Numbered from the stretch's first letter, positions 48,230-62,368 are shown. The stretch is 64,000 nucleotides of DNA from Melanocharis versteri (GCA_013397845.1 VZTG01008967.1:1875343-1939342); one strand, 5' to 3'. Made by a program: numbers and translations. The notes: generated by a model from the letters alone, not told the origin.

Positions 48230-51200
48230 GTGAGCACTGCAGTAGGTTACAGATTCCTTGCAGAGGTGTGGTAAGTTTACCAACAGCCAAGGGACGGTAC
48301 TCATTTTGACCCTACTTTTGATATGGGTTCAAAGCGGTTATGTTGAGAGGGGAAGTATTCAGGAGAGGTATTGCCACCTTGCCAGGGCCACTGCTGCAAG
48401 GCAACCCACCTTGGAAACTCATTTCTTTGGCAGCAATTACTTGTGTTTGACAGTGGCAGGAGGAAGTCAGTCTGATGCAAGTGTTCACGTGCCTTTGCAG
48501 CATGAGACGAGGGTGATATCATGGCTCTGCCCTTTATTAATCAGCTTCCTTCCTGCTTTAATCCTTTTCCAGGGATACAGTGCGGTTCCAGGGGTCCTAT
48601 GTGATGGAAACTTTATTCCTGTGTATGGCTTTCTGAGATAAGCTATAAAACTAGCTAGAAACATGCTCAGAGACTATTATTTCTGTATGTACCTTGAAAA
48701 TAAGCAGTTTTCCTTCCTTGGTGTGTGTGTATGCCGTTGCTATCACCAAAGAATGGGCAGATTTTGAGACTTGTTGTTTTGATGATTTAAATTCAGTAAT
48801 ATTTTCATTTTTGTACAAGTGTTTAGAGTTTCTACCACTTGTTTCAGTTGGATAATGCTACAGTGCCAGCAGCCATCTGCTAATTTTACAAAATGTTTAG
48901 ATTAAAATTTAAACCAAGCTTTTTAAGCACTTCACAAAAATGCTGTTACCACTAACCTTCTACAATGAGAAAGCAGGCTTCATTTATCCCAATCTCCTAA
49001 ACATATACGTTAAAGATATCTATATAGAAAGAAAAACTGAGTCACTACATAAAGATAGGATAGTTATGAACTACATTATGCTAAAGGATGATTAGCCATA
49101 GAATAACAAAATTAAACTGGTTTTAAAAATTTAATTATTTCCCTGGGTTAGTGTAAGAAGTTTGATTTTGATTTCAAGTACAGTTGGTGTTATTTCTTTC
49201 AGAAAAATTGTGACACAATTTCTCTACATGGCAATGCTTACTTCGCCTTACCTTCTGAGCCCTCGTAAGGCTCAAGGGATTTGTTAGAGGAAAAGATTTG
49301 GATTCCCCTCCCTTGCTTCCAGTTGAGATCATTTTGAGCTCTATTCAGGCATGAAAGAAATACTAATCAGTCTTTTAGACTGGAGAGAAACTCCCGGGTG
49401 TATAGGATACATGTAAACTCTCCTATAAATATGAATATCATAACATCTGAGAAAAAAGCTACATGAGGTAGGGAAGTTTTATTTATTTTTTCTTCAAATA
49501 GGAAAATGAACAAAAGATTTTGATGGAAACATGGAGGTTTCATGAACCCTGGAAAGTGCTTTTTAAATCTAATCTTGAGTTGGTGTTAGCAGGTTACATC
49601 TATCTATTGTTTGTGGCTGAAAGATAATTGTTCCAAAACTTCCCTGTCCCCTCACAAGGACTTTTCTTTTCAAGGTGATGGAAGTCAATTTTCTCTGCTC
49701 TCACACAAAAGCTGTCCATATGGACCAGAAAGGGGAAGGCAATAAGAAACAAAGCAGACTGCTCCCCGGAATATTTTAATGCAGTATGTGCGTAACTTTA
49801 CCCTTTCCTCCAGATAAGCAGGATGGTTTATTTTTCTAAAATCAAAGACAATCATATTAAGCACAGTAACAGCGTATCTTGTGCCAGTCTTCTGTTCATT
49901 GTAACCAGGACCTGTTTAATCCAAACTCCATGCAGGAGCAGTAGCTGCACAGAGGCAGGGAAGACAGGTCTCTCAGTGAGCTGCAGCCTCCTGCTCTGCT
50001 CACCACCCTTGTGTGTCCTTTGGTGAGTGTTGGTGCAACTTCAAAGAAAGGCATATGCTCCACTCAGATAAGCGTATTTGCTTTCTGGTTAGGGCAATCT
50101 CCTAGGAGGCAAAAAATACAATTTAAAATATCTGAATCTGAAAAAAAGTTGACACTCTGTCTTTTCATGTCCTAGATAAGAACTGTCTGCCATGCTGCTT
50201 AACTGGGCAGCACTACAACTGTCTCCAGCCAGGCTCCAGAAGTGAGCCTGGCTCATGTCTCTGAAAGAAAAGAATTACGTGGAAAAATTGATGGGAGAGT
50301 CTTAGTCTATGACTCAGTCTGTGAACAGAGAGAGTCCCTGGATCTGTGTTCTCAAAAGGGATGATTTTGCTTACCCTCCTCCCTAGGAATCTTTATTGGC
50401 TAACAACTGGTTTGTCTTTATTCTGTGGGCTAGTTGTTTTGGATCCCATTCTGGGATACCCAAGTCCATGCCTTTGGAAATTCTGTTCCTTTTGCATGAA
50501 TGTAACTTTGTTGCCACCGGTTTTAAACACATAAATCCTTTATTGTGCTCAGACCTAAGTGTCTGGTGATAAAAATGGAAGTACTGAGACGAAGAGAATA
50601 TTAAATATGTATTATGAAATTTTCTAATATGTGAGGAGAGAAACATTCTTGGATTCCAAGTCAAATTACATTTTCTCTCATTTGCATCAAGAAAACAGAA
50701 GCACTAATAATATATGTGTCAAATCAGTGATGGAAATAGCTATGCAATCAAATGATATAATGATGGTATATAAGTGAAGGTGACCTACTAATGAATAACG
50801 TGGGAAGGAAGGACTGACAAAGTGTTAATTGATATGTCAAGCCAGTAATGTCAGTCAGTTGCATGGAAGAAGAGAAATTAGTCAGTGTAAATTGCGTAGT
50901 GACCATCAAAATATGCCAAAAGCAATTGCACTTTCCATAAAGAACCTGACAGATAAGATATAACAACAAACTGGAAAAAAAAAGTAAACATACCATATCT
51001 GATTTACTGCCCCAGGTAGCCAGTAATGGTACACCCAGCAATGCCTTTTAATGTCTAAGAAAAAAATATTTGCAGCATCTATGTACCACAATAATCCTTA
51101 GTTCAGCCTGTGAAGCTTTCACAGCTTCTCCTTAGAGAAATCCAATAAAATCTGCAATGTCTGATCTGTATCTGCTTACATTGAATGGGTAGTAACCAGC

Positions 51201-54200
51201 TGAAGTGATAGAAAAAGTATGTGTGTATAAATCTGAGTTGAGCAGAAGCTGAAAGAAACAAAAATAGAATTTTTAAATAGTAAATTCACTTTGTACTTCC
51301 TTATAAAATATATTATAAAAAGTTAAAGGCAGTTTCCTAGGCTGGGGGTTTTTTTACTTATCTTGCATTTTAAAGGGACTTTTGTTCTTTTTCTGATAGA
51401 ACTCTGAAAACCCACAACCATTACTTTGGTAATGTTTGTGGGTTTGTCATGACCCGTGACATGAAATTGCACTAGGTCATTCCAGACAGTGAGAGTAAAA
51501 AGAAATCTGTTACACGGCTTTGTCACACGATTTAATCTGGAAGAAAACTTAAATATGAAATATACATATTTTTATATTATATATTTGTTGATCAGAGCTG
51601 CCTGACAAAAAATTTTTTTCTGAACTTGAAGCCATTTTTGGATAACATAAGAAGTTATATATTATTTTGTCCACTAGAGGGTATCAAACATATTTCCAAT
51701 CCTCCAGTAGAAACACCCAAAAGCTCAGAAAATAAATCAGGTGAGATTAATGATACCATATTTTCAAAAAATACCAGTATCTATGTTTAATATAATACTT
51801 TGTGAAAGTGAAGCCAATAACTTCTTCCTGCTATACAAAATCTTAGATATATTTTCCATGATGAACTATCTCTACACAATCTTGACTCCTCTTAATGTTA
51901 TCATGAGAGGGAAGTCATGTTACAGTGAAATATTTAGTGATGTTTCTTGTGATGTGACATTTCTACTGCTTCTGAATTGGAGCTGAAATTAAGGTCTAGT
52001 TTGGGACTTAATCTCCAAAAATTTATGGTGTAAGATTAAATATAATTTTAACATCCTGGGTCTTAATTTGAGGAGACTTGTATTTCAATTCATAATTTGT
52101 GATGATCCCTAAAGAGAAATGAAAAATAAAGCCTTGAATTATTAACAAACAAATACTTGGATTTTATATTAGTTTTATGTGTTACAGTTTTCTTGCTTCA
52201 TAGTTCTGTCCTAAGGTGCTTGTCTCTGTTTTCAACAGAGAGAACGGAAAAGTCTCCGTCCCTCAAACTCAAGGTGTTTAATAGGCCTTTTTATAATCCA
52301 GGATAATTATCAGTGCTGCTTATCAACACTGCTAAAGCAAAGTCTGTCCTTCATGGGAGACCTGAAGTGGAAAATTTATGAAACAGAAATGCTTTCAAAA
52401 TTCATTGTTCTTGTTAGTTTTGTGTTGAAATAAGACTAAACAAATTCATGCATGAACTGAAGTACACCTCCTTTAACATTTATACAGTCAATAGTACAAT
52501 CAGTCAAGGAAATGTGTGAATTTATCAGCACTTGCAAACTTTACCAAATGGGGCTTGAAGAGATGGATATGTTTTCTTGTTCAATAGGAGGGACAGCACA
52601 ATGCAGGAGTTAGTGAATGAGAGTGGAACTCTCCAGTATATGTTATCATGAGGTCCATGTGGCTGCAGTATTCACTGTATGTGACCCATGCTAATGAGTA
52701 CAGGTTTTGCATTGTCTGGGACAAATTAGTTTGTGGGATCCCAGGGAATATATCACACATTGAACTTGTTCTGTTCGGGAAAAAGGAAAAAAAAAGCTCA
52801 ACAAAATAAAACCAAATAGGCTTCTTTGGAAATAGTTAATTCTTTTTTCTTAAATGCAGAAATCCCCAGCTGACTCTCCTGTAAACCTTTGTTCATAGTA
52901 TTTGCAATAATAAGGTTTTTTTGATGTCTATTTCTGATTTGTCTATACTAAAAGCAATTGAATTGGAGACACTTCATCAACTGGCCCTCTAGATTCTGTC
53001 AATTCTCCAGAAAACAGTTCTTGCCAAATCCTCTTTATTTTCATTTTTCTCTGGGTTTTACTATCCCTAACAGTATTGTAGAAAACCTGGGTCTTTGGAG
53101 TAAAAATAGTAATGAATTTATAGCAGGCTTTATTTTGCTTCTGCCTTTATTAGCTAAGTACTGCTGAAAAGACAGATAGTGAGATGAATTGCGCTATGAA
53201 AATAAAGAGGTCCAAAAAAATCTCAACAGTTAAGCTTCATGTGAAAAAACAAGCCCACAACGAATTGAAAGTTTAGCTCAGGTGAGGCTGGCAGAAAATT
53301 CCTGTTGAGTTTAAGACTCTCAAGTGTTCAAAGTACTTTCTTGCCATGGAAGATAACGGAGGAGTCACTACTACTACTTTCAGACTTCACTACTCTCAAG
53401 GAAACAGCAACTGAACGACATCCTGGACATTCCCCTCTTTTAGTCTTGCAATGTACTGAATAATATACATGCATATGAAAATGTACTCTGCTCTTCTTTA
53501 TGTAAAGAAAATTAGTCACCCCTCTTGTTCCTAGTGAATGTCATTATATACTCTTATTTCCAAATAACTTGACTGAATTGACCTTCAGTAATTCAGTCTA
53601 CCTAAATGCAAAACATTAGCACACTGCATTCAGATTATTACCCGAGAAATGCACATTAGAAAATAAGCTTGGCATTTACGTTATCACATAAGTGCAATTA
53701 GTCTTACAATGAGGGTTTATTTTGAATATATCATTTACATCAAAGAAAGAGAGCCTTGCATCCCCTACAATATGATCAATGACAAAAGACCAGACGGCAA
53801 CAAATAGGTTGTCTTTGGCTTCTGTGAAAATTGGATTAAGCTTATAGGTTCTATTGAATAAGGGAAGTTTTTAATTCTTGTAATTCACTACCTCCCTGGC
53901 AAATATTACTGAGATTTAAATTTCTATCCTGTAGTCTTTATTCAGATTGTGTATCCATGAAATCAAAGATGGGGTGAAACCCCAGATCATATGTTTCATC
54001 CCACTTACTGTCATCTCCTTTATGCAGAAGCACTTGTGAGACACGATTTTAAAATGGTGTGGACTTAGTTATAATTTTCCAAAATCTTTGTAGTTAAAAA
54101 TATAAAATGTTACTTTTGTTGCTTTTTAACCCTCTGTTAGGTCTTTAAAATCAGAAAGATATTTCTAAAATTCTTAAAAATAAGTTTAAGGTGTTTCTGC

Positions 54201-55139
54201 AGTAAGAGAAGATTAGACAAATTTTTTGCACATGGACATTTTATGTCTGTTTTATGCCAACATGCTTATGCATACATTTTGATGTTCTACTTTCTGAGCA
54301 TAATGAAGACATCTGAGACCCAAATTATTCCCTGTAAATACTTTGTGCTCCATCCCTTCTGGCTACTTGTTAGTGTTCATATTCAAAGAGGATCATATTC
54401 CACTGCAACAAAAAATACCAAGAGCTTGGTCCTGAGGAGCACTCATCTAGGCACATTGTGAGGATTTAAGAAATGTAATCTTCTGCTTTCGATGGTTGTG
54501 TAGTTTTTTTCCTAAGATGTTAGTCTTGCTGCAATAGATAAATGTATTTGCACCATGTCAATGTGTATACATTTACTCTCAGCTTGGTTCCTAACAAGAA
54601 ATAATTTCTTTGGGTTACTGGGTAACATTCTGTTCTGTCCGTTTATTGATTTGTGAGCCAAATCACAGAGCTGCTGATCTGATACTCACTTCCTGGAGGG
54701 AGAAAATTTGCTTTTAATCCAAGCACTCTGCCCTTTCACGGATATGCCTGGAATTTCTGCTTTCTGTGTTACCAAACTCCACCCAAACTTACTTTCCTTT
54801 CAGGAAGAGTCCTGAGGCGTGCATCCTGTGAGATTTCCTGACACCTGGCATGGAGCCAGCAAAAAAGTTTTTTGTTTTTTTTTTCCTTTAGAAATCCATC
54901 TAATTTCATCTTCAAAATTTCTTTATTTGCACATTAACCTCTTACTGTTGGTGGAAGCATTACTTATTAAGGCAGTGGGGGATGACAGTTCATTTGGACA
55001 TATTTTTCTTCTGGTAGGAAATCCACTTCTTGCAGTTTAGTACTTTGATGTGCATATGCTAGAATGGCAAACTTCATTCTACCTTAAACCCTGAATGTCA
55101 TTTATGGGTATAAATCTAAACATGACTGTTCAACAATAA
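48230..55139. other. Mostly unique sequence, no gene seen
   Basis: About 6.9 kb. A 127-codon plus frame at 48258-48641 lies just after the exon-like segment but matches no family and has overlapping minus frames. A short (GT)n run lies at 48720-48731. Frames of 93 and 97 codons (50383-50664 and 50748-51041, minus) are featureless. No CR1 or LTR signal was recognised. Confidence 0.5.
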
Positions 55140-55353
55140 TAGATTAGCCGTGACTGGCTGCCAGGTGCCCACCAAACTGGTCTCTCACTCCCCTTACTCA
55201 GAAGGACATAAAGATAAGACAAGAAGAAAAAACTCATGAGGTGAGATAAGGTTAGGGCAATTACTCACCAATTACCGTCACAGGCAAAACAGACTTGACT
55301 TTGAGAAGATTAATTTAATTCAAATAAAAATTAAAATAGAGTAGCATAGTGAG

Positions 55354-55379
55354 AAAAAAAAAAAAACAAAAAAAAAAAC
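55354..55379. repeat. A-rich tract within the LTR
   Basis: Runs of A13 and A10-A11 are separated by single C residues. The family consensus has a shorter A-rich stretch here, so this is local slippage expansion. Confidence 0.85.
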
Positions 55380-55390
55380 AAGCTAAAACT

Positions 55391-55460
55391 ACTTTCCCTC
55401 CACCACCTCCACACATCCTGCTCANACTTTCCCTCCACCACTTCCACACATCCTGCTCAG
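55391..55460. repeat. 35-bp tandem duplication with an N at the junction
   Basis: ACTTTCCCTCCACCACCTCC at 55391 recurs with one difference at 55426, and the copies are 35 bp apart. The single ambiguous base is at 55425, exactly between them. The duplication is specific to this LTR copy, since the other family B copies have one unit. Confidence 0.8.
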
Positions 55461-55590
55461 GCTCCTTGTCTTCGTCCCTCTCAAATCCTCTACATCCCAC
55501 TCTGCAAGGGATGGAGGGGACAGGGAGTGGGGGTTGCAGCCGGTTCATAACACCTTGTCTCTGCCACTCCTTCCTTCTCACACTCCTCCC

Positions 55591-55740
55591 CTGCTGCAGC
55601 CTGGGGTCCCTCCCATGGAACACAGTCCTTCACAAACTGCTGCAGCCTGGGGTCCCTCCCATGGAACACAGTCCTTCACAAACTGCTCCAGCATCGGTCC
55701 CCTCCATGGAGCACAGTCCTTCAGGAGCAGACTGCTCCAG
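55591..55740. repeat. 46-bp tandem repeats inside the LTR
   Basis: Two identical 46-bp units occupy 55591-55636 and 55637-55682. A third diverged unit follows, beginning CTGCTCCAGCATCGGTCCCC. The same kind of unit occurs singly or diverged in the copies at 35.2 and 62.4 kb, so the array is a property of the family with copy-specific expansion. Confidence 0.85.
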
Positions 55741-56243
55741 CGTGAGCCCCCATGGATGACAGATCCTGCCAGCAAGCCTGCTCGCGCAGGGACTCCTCTC
55801 CATGGGCTGCAGCTCCCTTCAGGACATACCCACCCACCGAGGCATGATTTCCCCCGTGGTTTGGCTGCATGAAGATCTCCGCTCCACCCTAGACCTCCAC
55901 AGGTTGCAGGGGCACAGCTGCCTCCTCATGGGCTGCACCAGGGGCTGCAGGGGAATCTCAGCTCTGGCACCTGCAGCACCTCCTCCCCTTCCTTCTGCAC
56001 TGACCTTGGTGACTGCAGAGTTTTTTCTCTGAAATTTTTTCTTACTCCGCTTTCCCACAGCTGCTGCACAGCATTTTTTCTCTCTCTCTTAAATGTAGTG
56101 CTGTGTGGGCTCTGCTTTGGCCAGTGGCTTCATTTCAGAGCTGGCTGGAACAGAATCTGTCCAATATGAGGGTGACCCCAAGTCTCTTCTCACAGAAGTC
56201 ACCCCTGAAGTGACTCCCAACCTTGCCATGTAAGCATAATTCA

Positions 56244-59200
56244 TCAGTTCATAGCCCTTTTTTACTGTCATACCTTAAAATATGTATATGCCACTCACAT
56301 GCATATGCAACTTGAAAATTGTACCTGCAACTCAAAAATTATATATGCTACTGTAATTCTCCAAAATGCTGTGTCTCTTCAGGTGGCTCATGACACAGGT
56401 GGGGGTTTAAGCTTGCTCAGTGTTCATAATTGCTATTCTTTGGAACATAAATAACCTATTTGGTGATTTTGCTCTAATTATTTTCTGATAATTCTTTTCT
56501 ATTCTTTCCCATCTCATCCCAACACACTTCATCCCATTTTGCCTCATCCCGTGTTTGTCCCGAAGGATTCTGCTGTGCAGACTTAGTTTTATCTCATACA
56601 CTTTCATTTTGCTTGAGCTTTCTGCCTGCAACTTCTGAAATTTTCTTTCCCTGAGTCTGGTAAGATCTTCCCATTATCCATCTCCTTTGTTATAACCCTG
56701 AGTTCCACTTAATCCTCCAGTATATTTTTATAAATAAAACACTGCTTAGCCAAATAGATATAAAATGACAAAATAAACATGATGATTCCTAGATAGCAAA
56801 CTTTCCCCTTATTATGTTGGTTTTTTTTTTAATTATAGCTTGTATATATTTCCTCTTGTGTTTCTAATTTGAATTGCTAGACAAAGAACACTTGAAACAT
56901 TTATGTCTCAGCTCTTATTATGACTTATGAAACATAAATATATTTGATGATATAAAAGAAGTGGGAGAGGTTCCAATCCAGCTGCAATGTTTTCCTTGAT
57001 GTGGCCGATGCCAGTCTCTTCTATTCCTTCATATTGTACTTTCTGTTGGCTATTTTTTTTCATACTTACTATCTGTTCATTAAGAATGTTTGAGCAGAGC
57101 AAAACAAATTCAATAATATATGATCTTCCAAATCTGCTATCTTTGTTTTAACAGAACATCCTTTCAAATTAAAAATATCCTGACTTGTGTAGGTGCATTA
57201 TCCATGAGATAAGCCTATTTCTTAACTGATCTCATACCCAAAGTATGTGCAAATAATACTTGCATGGCTTAGTGTATCGTTGTTTAGAGTGGATTTTTTA
57301 GATTTAGAGCTTCTCATGATTTCATGGTGAGGAAAAATGAGTTTGTTTATCTTTCTGATTACAAGTAAATAGGTAGGGAGTTATCCTCATAATCTTATTT
57401 CATTGAAGTTCTCTAAATGCTGCACATTAAGTCAGCAGCTACATAGCAGTACAATGCCAGAGCAAGGAGATAATTCAGCAAATTAAATTTTTACCAGCAA
57501 AAAGGATACCCCTTACTTAGTCTGCATGCTTATAAGTGCAGGAAAACAACTCATTTAGCACTATTTATTAAGAGAAGATGAATGGTTTGAAGGTGGAAAC
57601 AACCGTAGCAGAGAAGTAATGGTCAAATGCTTTGGAAGGGTTAAAAAAAATAAGCATTCGCTACATTTCAAAATACTGTGTATGTCTGAAGATATGAATT
57701 TCACAAAAGGTGCTAAGTGTTTTAAGTGGTTTAATATATTCTAATGGAGACAGTGAACTGTGAAAGAAAACTTTTCTCTGAAATGAATGAAAAACAAGTG
57801 TATTCATTTTCACAGATGTTGCTAAAAACATCTGTTACTTAAAGCTGCATCAGCTTTAATTGGATACTGTTCTTAACTCTCTCCCACTCTTCATTTTTCT
57901 AATAGTTGATTTCACTAGGTATTGATTTCTGTAGTAGAAACTCAGATATATATTACATTACTATACTCTGCTAAGTTTTTAGAAATGTGTGGGTGTTTTA
58001 TCACTTATAGCTTGCAAAGCAAAATCTATACAAGAGGGCTCTGATCAAATGGGCTCGCACAGATGATCTCTCAGAAGTTTGAGTGCTTAACCCCTTAGTA
58101 GGGGTCATGTGGAGGTTAAGTCAGAAGCCTGAGCTCTTTAACAGAATCCCCACCTACTCTGATGGCTAGCGGCAATAAGAAATGAATAATTATCTTCTCT
58201 TTTTGCTACCTGTTTTGGGAAGCGATGCAACAAGTCTCCTCATTTCTTTTACAGTGTTTGGGACAATATTTTGTTTCCAGGTGGCCTCTTCACAGGTCTG
58301 ATATCAGCAGATCAGTGGGCTAGGATTCATGAAGAAGAGTGTCATCTGTGTCAAGGCAGGAGACCAAAGAAGCCAGTCCCTGAAGAAGACCAAGTAAAAT
58401 AAGAAAGTCCATAAAATGAAATGGAAAGGATATCTGACAGGTTTTGTATATAGTTTCCTACCTTCCCAGAGAGAAAATACTGCATATATTTGTGCTTTTC
58501 TAAGGTCGCATTATTTGTAGATCCTTATCTCTGAATTTTGATTTCTCTCTTCTTTTTTTCCCTACATTCTAGCTTCAAGAAAATCTGCAGTGTTTATAAG
58601 CAAATGGATTGTCCAGGTTTTTATGTTCATGACTATCTCTATGCCCAGCAGGTTTCATTCAGCTACATTTTGCAAGGGCTCACTGCTTCTTAACAGCTTT
58701 TTTTTCCTCCTGGCTGCATTTCATCTCCCTTCAGTTCTACATGTCCACCTCTTTCCTTTAGGAAACTCTACTCTCTCATCAGCAGTTCTACTGCTAGTAA
58801 GGTATCAGAAATGGTGGCCTTAGATTTCATTTGGTTTGTCCTGTTTGTCCCTCTGCAAAAGATAGCTTTTCTGATACACCACAAAAACTACTTTTGTGTT
58901 TCAGGAGTGGGGCAACATCATCTGATGCAGCTGCTGCCTTCAAGTCTCTTCAGATTAAATCACATTAATTTACTGCAGGATCATTATAAAGCCATTCATG
59001 GATGCTTGTGTACTCAGAAATCACATTTACCAGCTAACTGAATGGATGAATGTAGAGGAAATTACAACTTTCTTCTCTGAAATCATAGGCCTCTTCCACT
59101 TAAACAACAAGAGAATTTCTACTAGCTGAGGGCTATTAGAAGGCATACACTAGAGCTCCACATCATGTCTATAATGCCTCAAACCATGTAAAGTACACTG

Positions 59201-62200
59201 TTGTAAAATTTTATTAAAAGTCTCATTCTTGGTAGATATTCCTATGGAAAATTACAAAACACTATCACATTATCACAAAGAAGATGGAGTATAGTGAAAA
59301 CCAGAAATAATAGAGGTTAAAGAGGAAGGATTGAAGGAAGATTAAAAGAGCCAAATACATGAGATTTCAGTAAAATGGGATTGCAGGATCACATGATTGT
59401 TTTCTACATTTCTCTAGAGGGCTTCAGGAGTAGAAAATTATTTCTATGTAGTACAGGGGCAAGTACATATGAGAACAGTTAGGTAAAATAAAAAACCCCA
59501 CAACACCACTAAAATGGAGTTCAAAGGTTGTGATGCTTTTTCAAGCAGCAAACCTTTTAACAGAAAAAGATCCACTACAATGTCTCTAATGAGACATGTA
59601 TTCTGCAAAAAAATCAGGAAACATCTGTTTTTCTACTCATAATTATATTTTATTCAGTAATTTTGAAGAAACATTGAAATGTTTTCCCAGTTGTTATGTA
59701 GGACTTTGAAAACAAATCTGAACTAAGCACCAAAAATAGTAGGGATAGATAGTACACTGTCAATGCACTAGGTTATATGATTTAATAAATCTCTTCCACT
59801 GTTGATTTCCATTGAGCTATGAATTCTCACAGAATTTGAGTAGTTTTGTAGTTTTGAAGTCTCATATTACTTCAATGGAACCCAGCTGAAACTTTCAATT
59901 AAGAGTTTTTCTGGGTTTTTTTGGCTGTGTTTGGATTCAAATAATAAACCCTGATGATAACAGCACAGGGATGTTTGGATAAATTCTGTGAAATACAATG
60001 TACATTTTTCACCTTGTTTTCCTTCCTGGTCAGTCAGAAGAATCAGAAGCTATTAAAAGTCCCATTGTTCTAGTGCAGTAACTCTCCAAGACAGGGAGTG
60101 CTTAACTCTTGAAGGAACACTTCACAGGAGGTTTGAGCTGTCTGCAGCTGTCCTCAGGATACTGCATCATAACTTGTACTGCTGTGGCTGACAGAAGGAG
60201 AGACACTCAAGGATTCATTATACAACCATATAAAAAACAAAACAAAACAAAACAGAAGCATCTCTTTCTAAGGTATTGGATATAATTGGTTTCCAGCATG
60301 TAAAAAGTAGAACAAAATATGAAGCACTCTGGGATGAGGAGATAATAAAGATGGAGAGGTTGGCAGAAATGCAGAAGACACAGGTCAGCAGTTGTCTAAT
60401 ACAAAACAGGAGTGAATTGTTGACTTTTGACAGTGGCAGGGATTGAGAAAGAACCCAGTGGCGGCTTGGGAAGTTGATGCTGGTCTTTTCCCATGCCAAG
60501 AGGGTAGAATGGGAAAATTGACTGAATTTGAAGTAGCTGACAGAGCAAAATTGGGAAAAAGAAAAATCATAGGCACATGCCTCGATCCAGAAGGGAAGAA
60601 GAATAATTAGAATTTAGCATTACAGCACCAGCTGTGGAACAGCAAGGAGGTGTCTCTTAACTCAGTCAAAATCCACCAGACATAGGTAATTGATTTCATA
60701 GAAATATTGTCAAGCAAGCTACTGAAGAAGCACATTTATTTTTATGTGTATGAGTAGCTTTATTATAAATCCTTTAGGATTCTTGAGATTCATTGGAAGG
60801 GAGGATCTGTAGATCTTTTTAAAGACCATCTGTTTTGATTCTGGGATCATCACCTTGTCAGGTTATGAGGAACACTGTGTTCGGTAGAAAATAACAAATA
60901 CAGTATTAAAATTCGTAGGATGTATTTTTCTGATTAATAATGCAGATGCCTTACTTTCCTCATTTTAAAATCTGCTTCAGAGAACAACTGAAGTCTTTCT
61001 TTCCATTTTAAAGATTTTTTTTTCCTTTGAAGAATGCTGTCTTGAAACTAAGAACAGTTTTTCTGCAGTTCTAAGCTCTGATTAATTTTTTCCCCCTCCA
61101 AATCAGGGATCCTGCCCCCTTCTATGTGCTTTATTATTTATCTATTTAGAAATCTGACTTGAACACCTTACAATGCAATATTTACAGAACTGTCATAACT
61201 TCGTGATTTATGCAATGTAGGCTATATGATTTGTGCAAAATACATCAACATTATTTTTGAGGTTTCTTTCCAAACTGCAGAAACATAAAACACTTTGATG
61301 TTTTTGCAAAACATTACTGAAGCAATTATACTTTGTTGCTATTAATTTTTATTAAGGCAGAATAAACATTAAACTTTGAAACTTTTCAAGTCAAAATATG
61401 CTTTAGATGTAACAGTTCAATATTTGAATTATACAAAAGAATCTTAGAGGGGCAGTAGGGAATCTCAGCTCATGGTTTGCATATGGGCACAACACATTTC
61501 TCATTAATGTTAATTTGATTTATAAGTCTGCATCAAAGCAAGAATATAGGCTTAAAAGTAACTTTCAGTCATGCTCAGATCTCACTCCTTCTTTGTCATT
61601 TTGCACATATTTCTAGAGTTTTTCTCAAACTCTCTTTTGAACTAAACAGAAGTTTACTGTGGATCATAAGGATGCATTGTTTAACCAGTTTATCAAGGTC
61701 AGCAGAACTTGTTTACTTACATAGAAACCTCTATTCTTTCCTGACAATATTCGGCATGCTCTGTTATGATTCACCTGAAGGAATTTTCTGAATTACATTA
61801 AGAAATAAAAAGACTTTTGTGCATTTTTCCTGAAACCACTGCCAATCTAGTGTGATCAGAAGCAAAAGAAAACAGATAGGTGGCTTCCTCATCATCTTGT
61901 AGCCCAATATCCTATTCCCTGCACCTTTCTTCTTTCAGTACTGGAGGCTGGGAGAAGGTTTCAGTAATTAGTTCTTCTACCACAATAATGTAGTTATTTT
62001 AATGCATATTTTTTCAAACAAATGATGTAAACCAGCAATCCATCTCACTGGAACTATAGTCAAGACTCCATTTTATATATTTCTATCTAAAACTACATGA
62101 GTGCATTATGAATCTGCAGTAGTCAGGATTGTATCACTGTTTATATTGATATCTATTTATACACCTTGGGCAAGGAGAAACTGATTGTTCTCCTGATCTC

Positions 62201-62368
62201 AAGAGGAGAGTGAAAGAATGGCGCTGGCTGATGCTCCCTTTAGCTGACTATCAGCCAACAGCTTCCCACAAGTAATCGGTTGTACCATGGCAGAGAGGAT
62301 GAGAATTCTTTGCTGGCAACTTCTGACCCACAGCTGCAATTAGGGCTTTGCAAGCATCAGACAGTCCT
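56244..62368. other. AT-rich unique sequence, no gene seen
   Basis: About 6.1 kb. The longest frames are 93 codons (60218-60499, minus) and 77 codons (58590-58823, plus), with no recognised domains. A (CAAAA)n-like stretch occurs near 60236-60252. No mobile element was recognised. Confidence 0.55.

Larger units (their letters stand above)
55140..56243 (-). mobile_element. Near full-length solo LTR (family B)
   Basis: On plus it runs from a decayed start (GCCGTGACTGGCTGCCAGGT near 55147-55166) through GATAAGGTTAGGGCAATTAC, 'cacaggcaaaacagacttgac', the internal repeats at 55591-55740, and 'CTTCTGCACTGACCTTGGTG' near 55995-56014, to 'AACCTTGCCATGTAAGCATA' near 56219-56238. It is about 1.1 kb and covers almost the whole family B LTR, with sense inferred to be minus. 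No clear target duplication is visible and no internal region adjoins, so it is a solo LTR. Frames of 102-136 codons on both strands lie in it and are not genes. Confidence 0.88.

Noticed and set aside
48258..48641. 127-codon plus-strand frame with two hydrophobic segments
   Set aside because: No recognised homologue, overlapping minus frames of 63-73 codons, and no Kozak or splice evidence I can rely on. Worth testing only together with the adjacent exon-like segment.
55315..55872. Open frames of 102-136 codons on both strands
   Set aside because: They include poly(A) translations (Lys or Phe runs), cross an N, and lie in a family B LTR with tandem repeats.
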